NCBI GenBank assembly: GCA_023260735.1
Contig: JALQUL010000419.1
Span: forward strand, 1-7,201
Direction: 5' to 3'
Origin: Limnohabitans sp.
Lineage (GTDB): Bacteria > Pseudomonadota > Gammaproteobacteria > Burkholderiales > Burkholderiaceae_C
Length of the DNA stretch: 7,201 bases
A program made the translations under genes and the position numbers. Each line of letters starts with the position of its first letter. Position 1 is the first letter of the stretch. Shown here piece after piece: positions 7,014-7,201 of the stretch. The notes below the pieces were generated by a model. That model made no database searches. It saw only the letters and a list, made by a program, of their open reading frames with translations, and was not told the DNA's origin.

Positions 7014-7080
7014 GCCGACTCGCTTTCCATTCGGGAAGCGGCCAGCGTGATGCCGACGGGCCGCCGCGTCAATCTTCCGC

Positions 7081-7109
7081 TTGACCCCGGGCGACCGTCT
7101 TCCTACAGT
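7081..7109 (+). promoter_or_regulatory. Sigma-70-type promoter for the cobalamin riboswitch transcript
   Basis: TTGACC (7081-7086) and TACAGT (7104-7109) are spaced by 17 bases. Each is close to consensus, and the spacing is optimal. Transcription would begin near 7115-7118, immediately before the conserved part of the riboswitch, as expected for a leader RNA. This hexamer style is common in high-GC alphaproteobacteria, though that does not fix the source organism. Confidence 0.55.
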
Positions 7110-7201
7110 CCCGGTCACGACAGGTGACCCGGGGAACGTCCCGGGTGAAACGGGAAGCCGGTGAGCAGATTTCTGCAAGGCCGGCGCTGCCCCCGCAACG
7201 G
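7110..7201 (+). promoter_or_regulatory. Cobalamin (B12) riboswitch, 5' part, cut by the window edge
   Basis: The order and content match the cobalamin riboswitch (Rfam family RF00174). It begins with CAGGTG (7121-7126) and a 7-bp stem ACCCGGG (7127-7133) with CCCGGGT (7140-7146). Next come the conserved GAAACGGGAA (7147-7156) and GCCGG (7157-7161) paired with CCGGC (7181-7185) around a small GCAG/CTGC hairpin (7165-7168, 7173-7176). The core CGCTGCCCCCGCAACGG runs to 7201. The 3' part with the B12-box (GCCAC-type) lies beyond the window. Such elements bind adenosylcobalamin or related forms and turn off B12 uptake (btuB-like), cobalt transport, cobalamin synthesis or B12-independent isozyme genes. 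The controlled gene is to the right and cannot be seen. Confidence 0.88.

Larger units (their letters stand above)
6980..7201. other. High-GC segment foreign to the rest of the window
   Basis: A hand count gives about 150 G or C among the 220 bases from 6982, about 68%, against about 40% in 6901-6980. The change is abrupt, inside the TetR coding sequence, with no repeat, insertion-sequence end or attachment-site-like duplication visible at the edge. The segment carries a promoter, a partial cobalamin riboswitch and perhaps the start of a divergent gene, a coherent regulatory region of a high-GC bacterium. An assembly chimera is the likeliest cause. Confidence 0.8.

Noticed and set aside
7021..7064. 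Two overlapping GC-rich stems (7021-7028/7033-7040 and 7038-7043/7059-7064)
   Set aside because: Short inverted repeats are common at this GC content, there is no T-tract, and they lie upstream of the promoter.
6972..7178. 68-codon minus-strand open frame in the high-GC end
   Set aside because: It runs antisense through the riboswitch and promoter and across the junction; long open frames are expected by chance at high GC. Only its last possible start (7013) was kept as a weak candidate.
1..7201. CRISPR array, insertion sequence, tRNA, phage or defence system
   Set aside because: No regularly spaced repeats, transposase or integrase, cloverleaf, or defence-type proteins are present; all large genes belong to ordinary housekeeping or metabolic families.

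Overview
The window has two unrelated parts. About 97% of it (positions 1 to roughly 6980) is a low-GC bacterial chromosome segment of ordinary housekeeping and metabolic genes. The DsbC-type isomerase and the UbiH-family hydroxylase resemble, as I remember those families, the Burkholderiales (Comamonadaceae-like) versions, and the order hydroxylase, DsbC, M61 peptidase, enoyl-CoA hydratase fits that group. The best guess is therefore an AT-rich freshwater-type betaproteobacterium of the order Burkholderiales. This rests on remembered similarity, not on a search.

Layout, left to right. Positions 1-440 hold no convincing large gene. They contain two very small overlapping minus-strand reading frames (one with a lipobox-like start) and an inverted repeat. 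A perfect 14-bp bidirectional terminator (441-478) closes ychF, which runs leftward (553-1647, minus) and encodes a complete YchF/Obg-family P-loop NTPase. A 243-bp divergent spacer follows. A plus-strand series then comes: a UbiH/UbiF-type FAD monooxygenase (1891-3000) and a DsbC/G-type periplasmic disulfide isomerase (3057-3788), closed by a strong terminator (3809-3850); then an M61 aminopeptidase with a PDZ domain (3904-5661), followed 25 bp later by an enoyl-CoA hydratase (5687-6463); and finally a TetR-type regulator gene starting at 6598.

The TetR gene breaks off after about residue 128, where composition jumps from about 40% GC (hand count, 6901-6980) to about 68% GC (hand count, 6982-7201). 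The last 220 bases do not look like the same genome. They contain a good sigma-70-like promoter (7081-7109) feeding the 5' two-thirds of a cobalamin (B12) riboswitch that runs off the right edge. They may also contain the first codons of a divergent minus-strand gene. An assembly chimera with a high-GC organism is the simplest explanation, and a recent insertion or transfer is the alternative. No new biological system is evident. The junction and the cut-off riboswitch are the most notable items.
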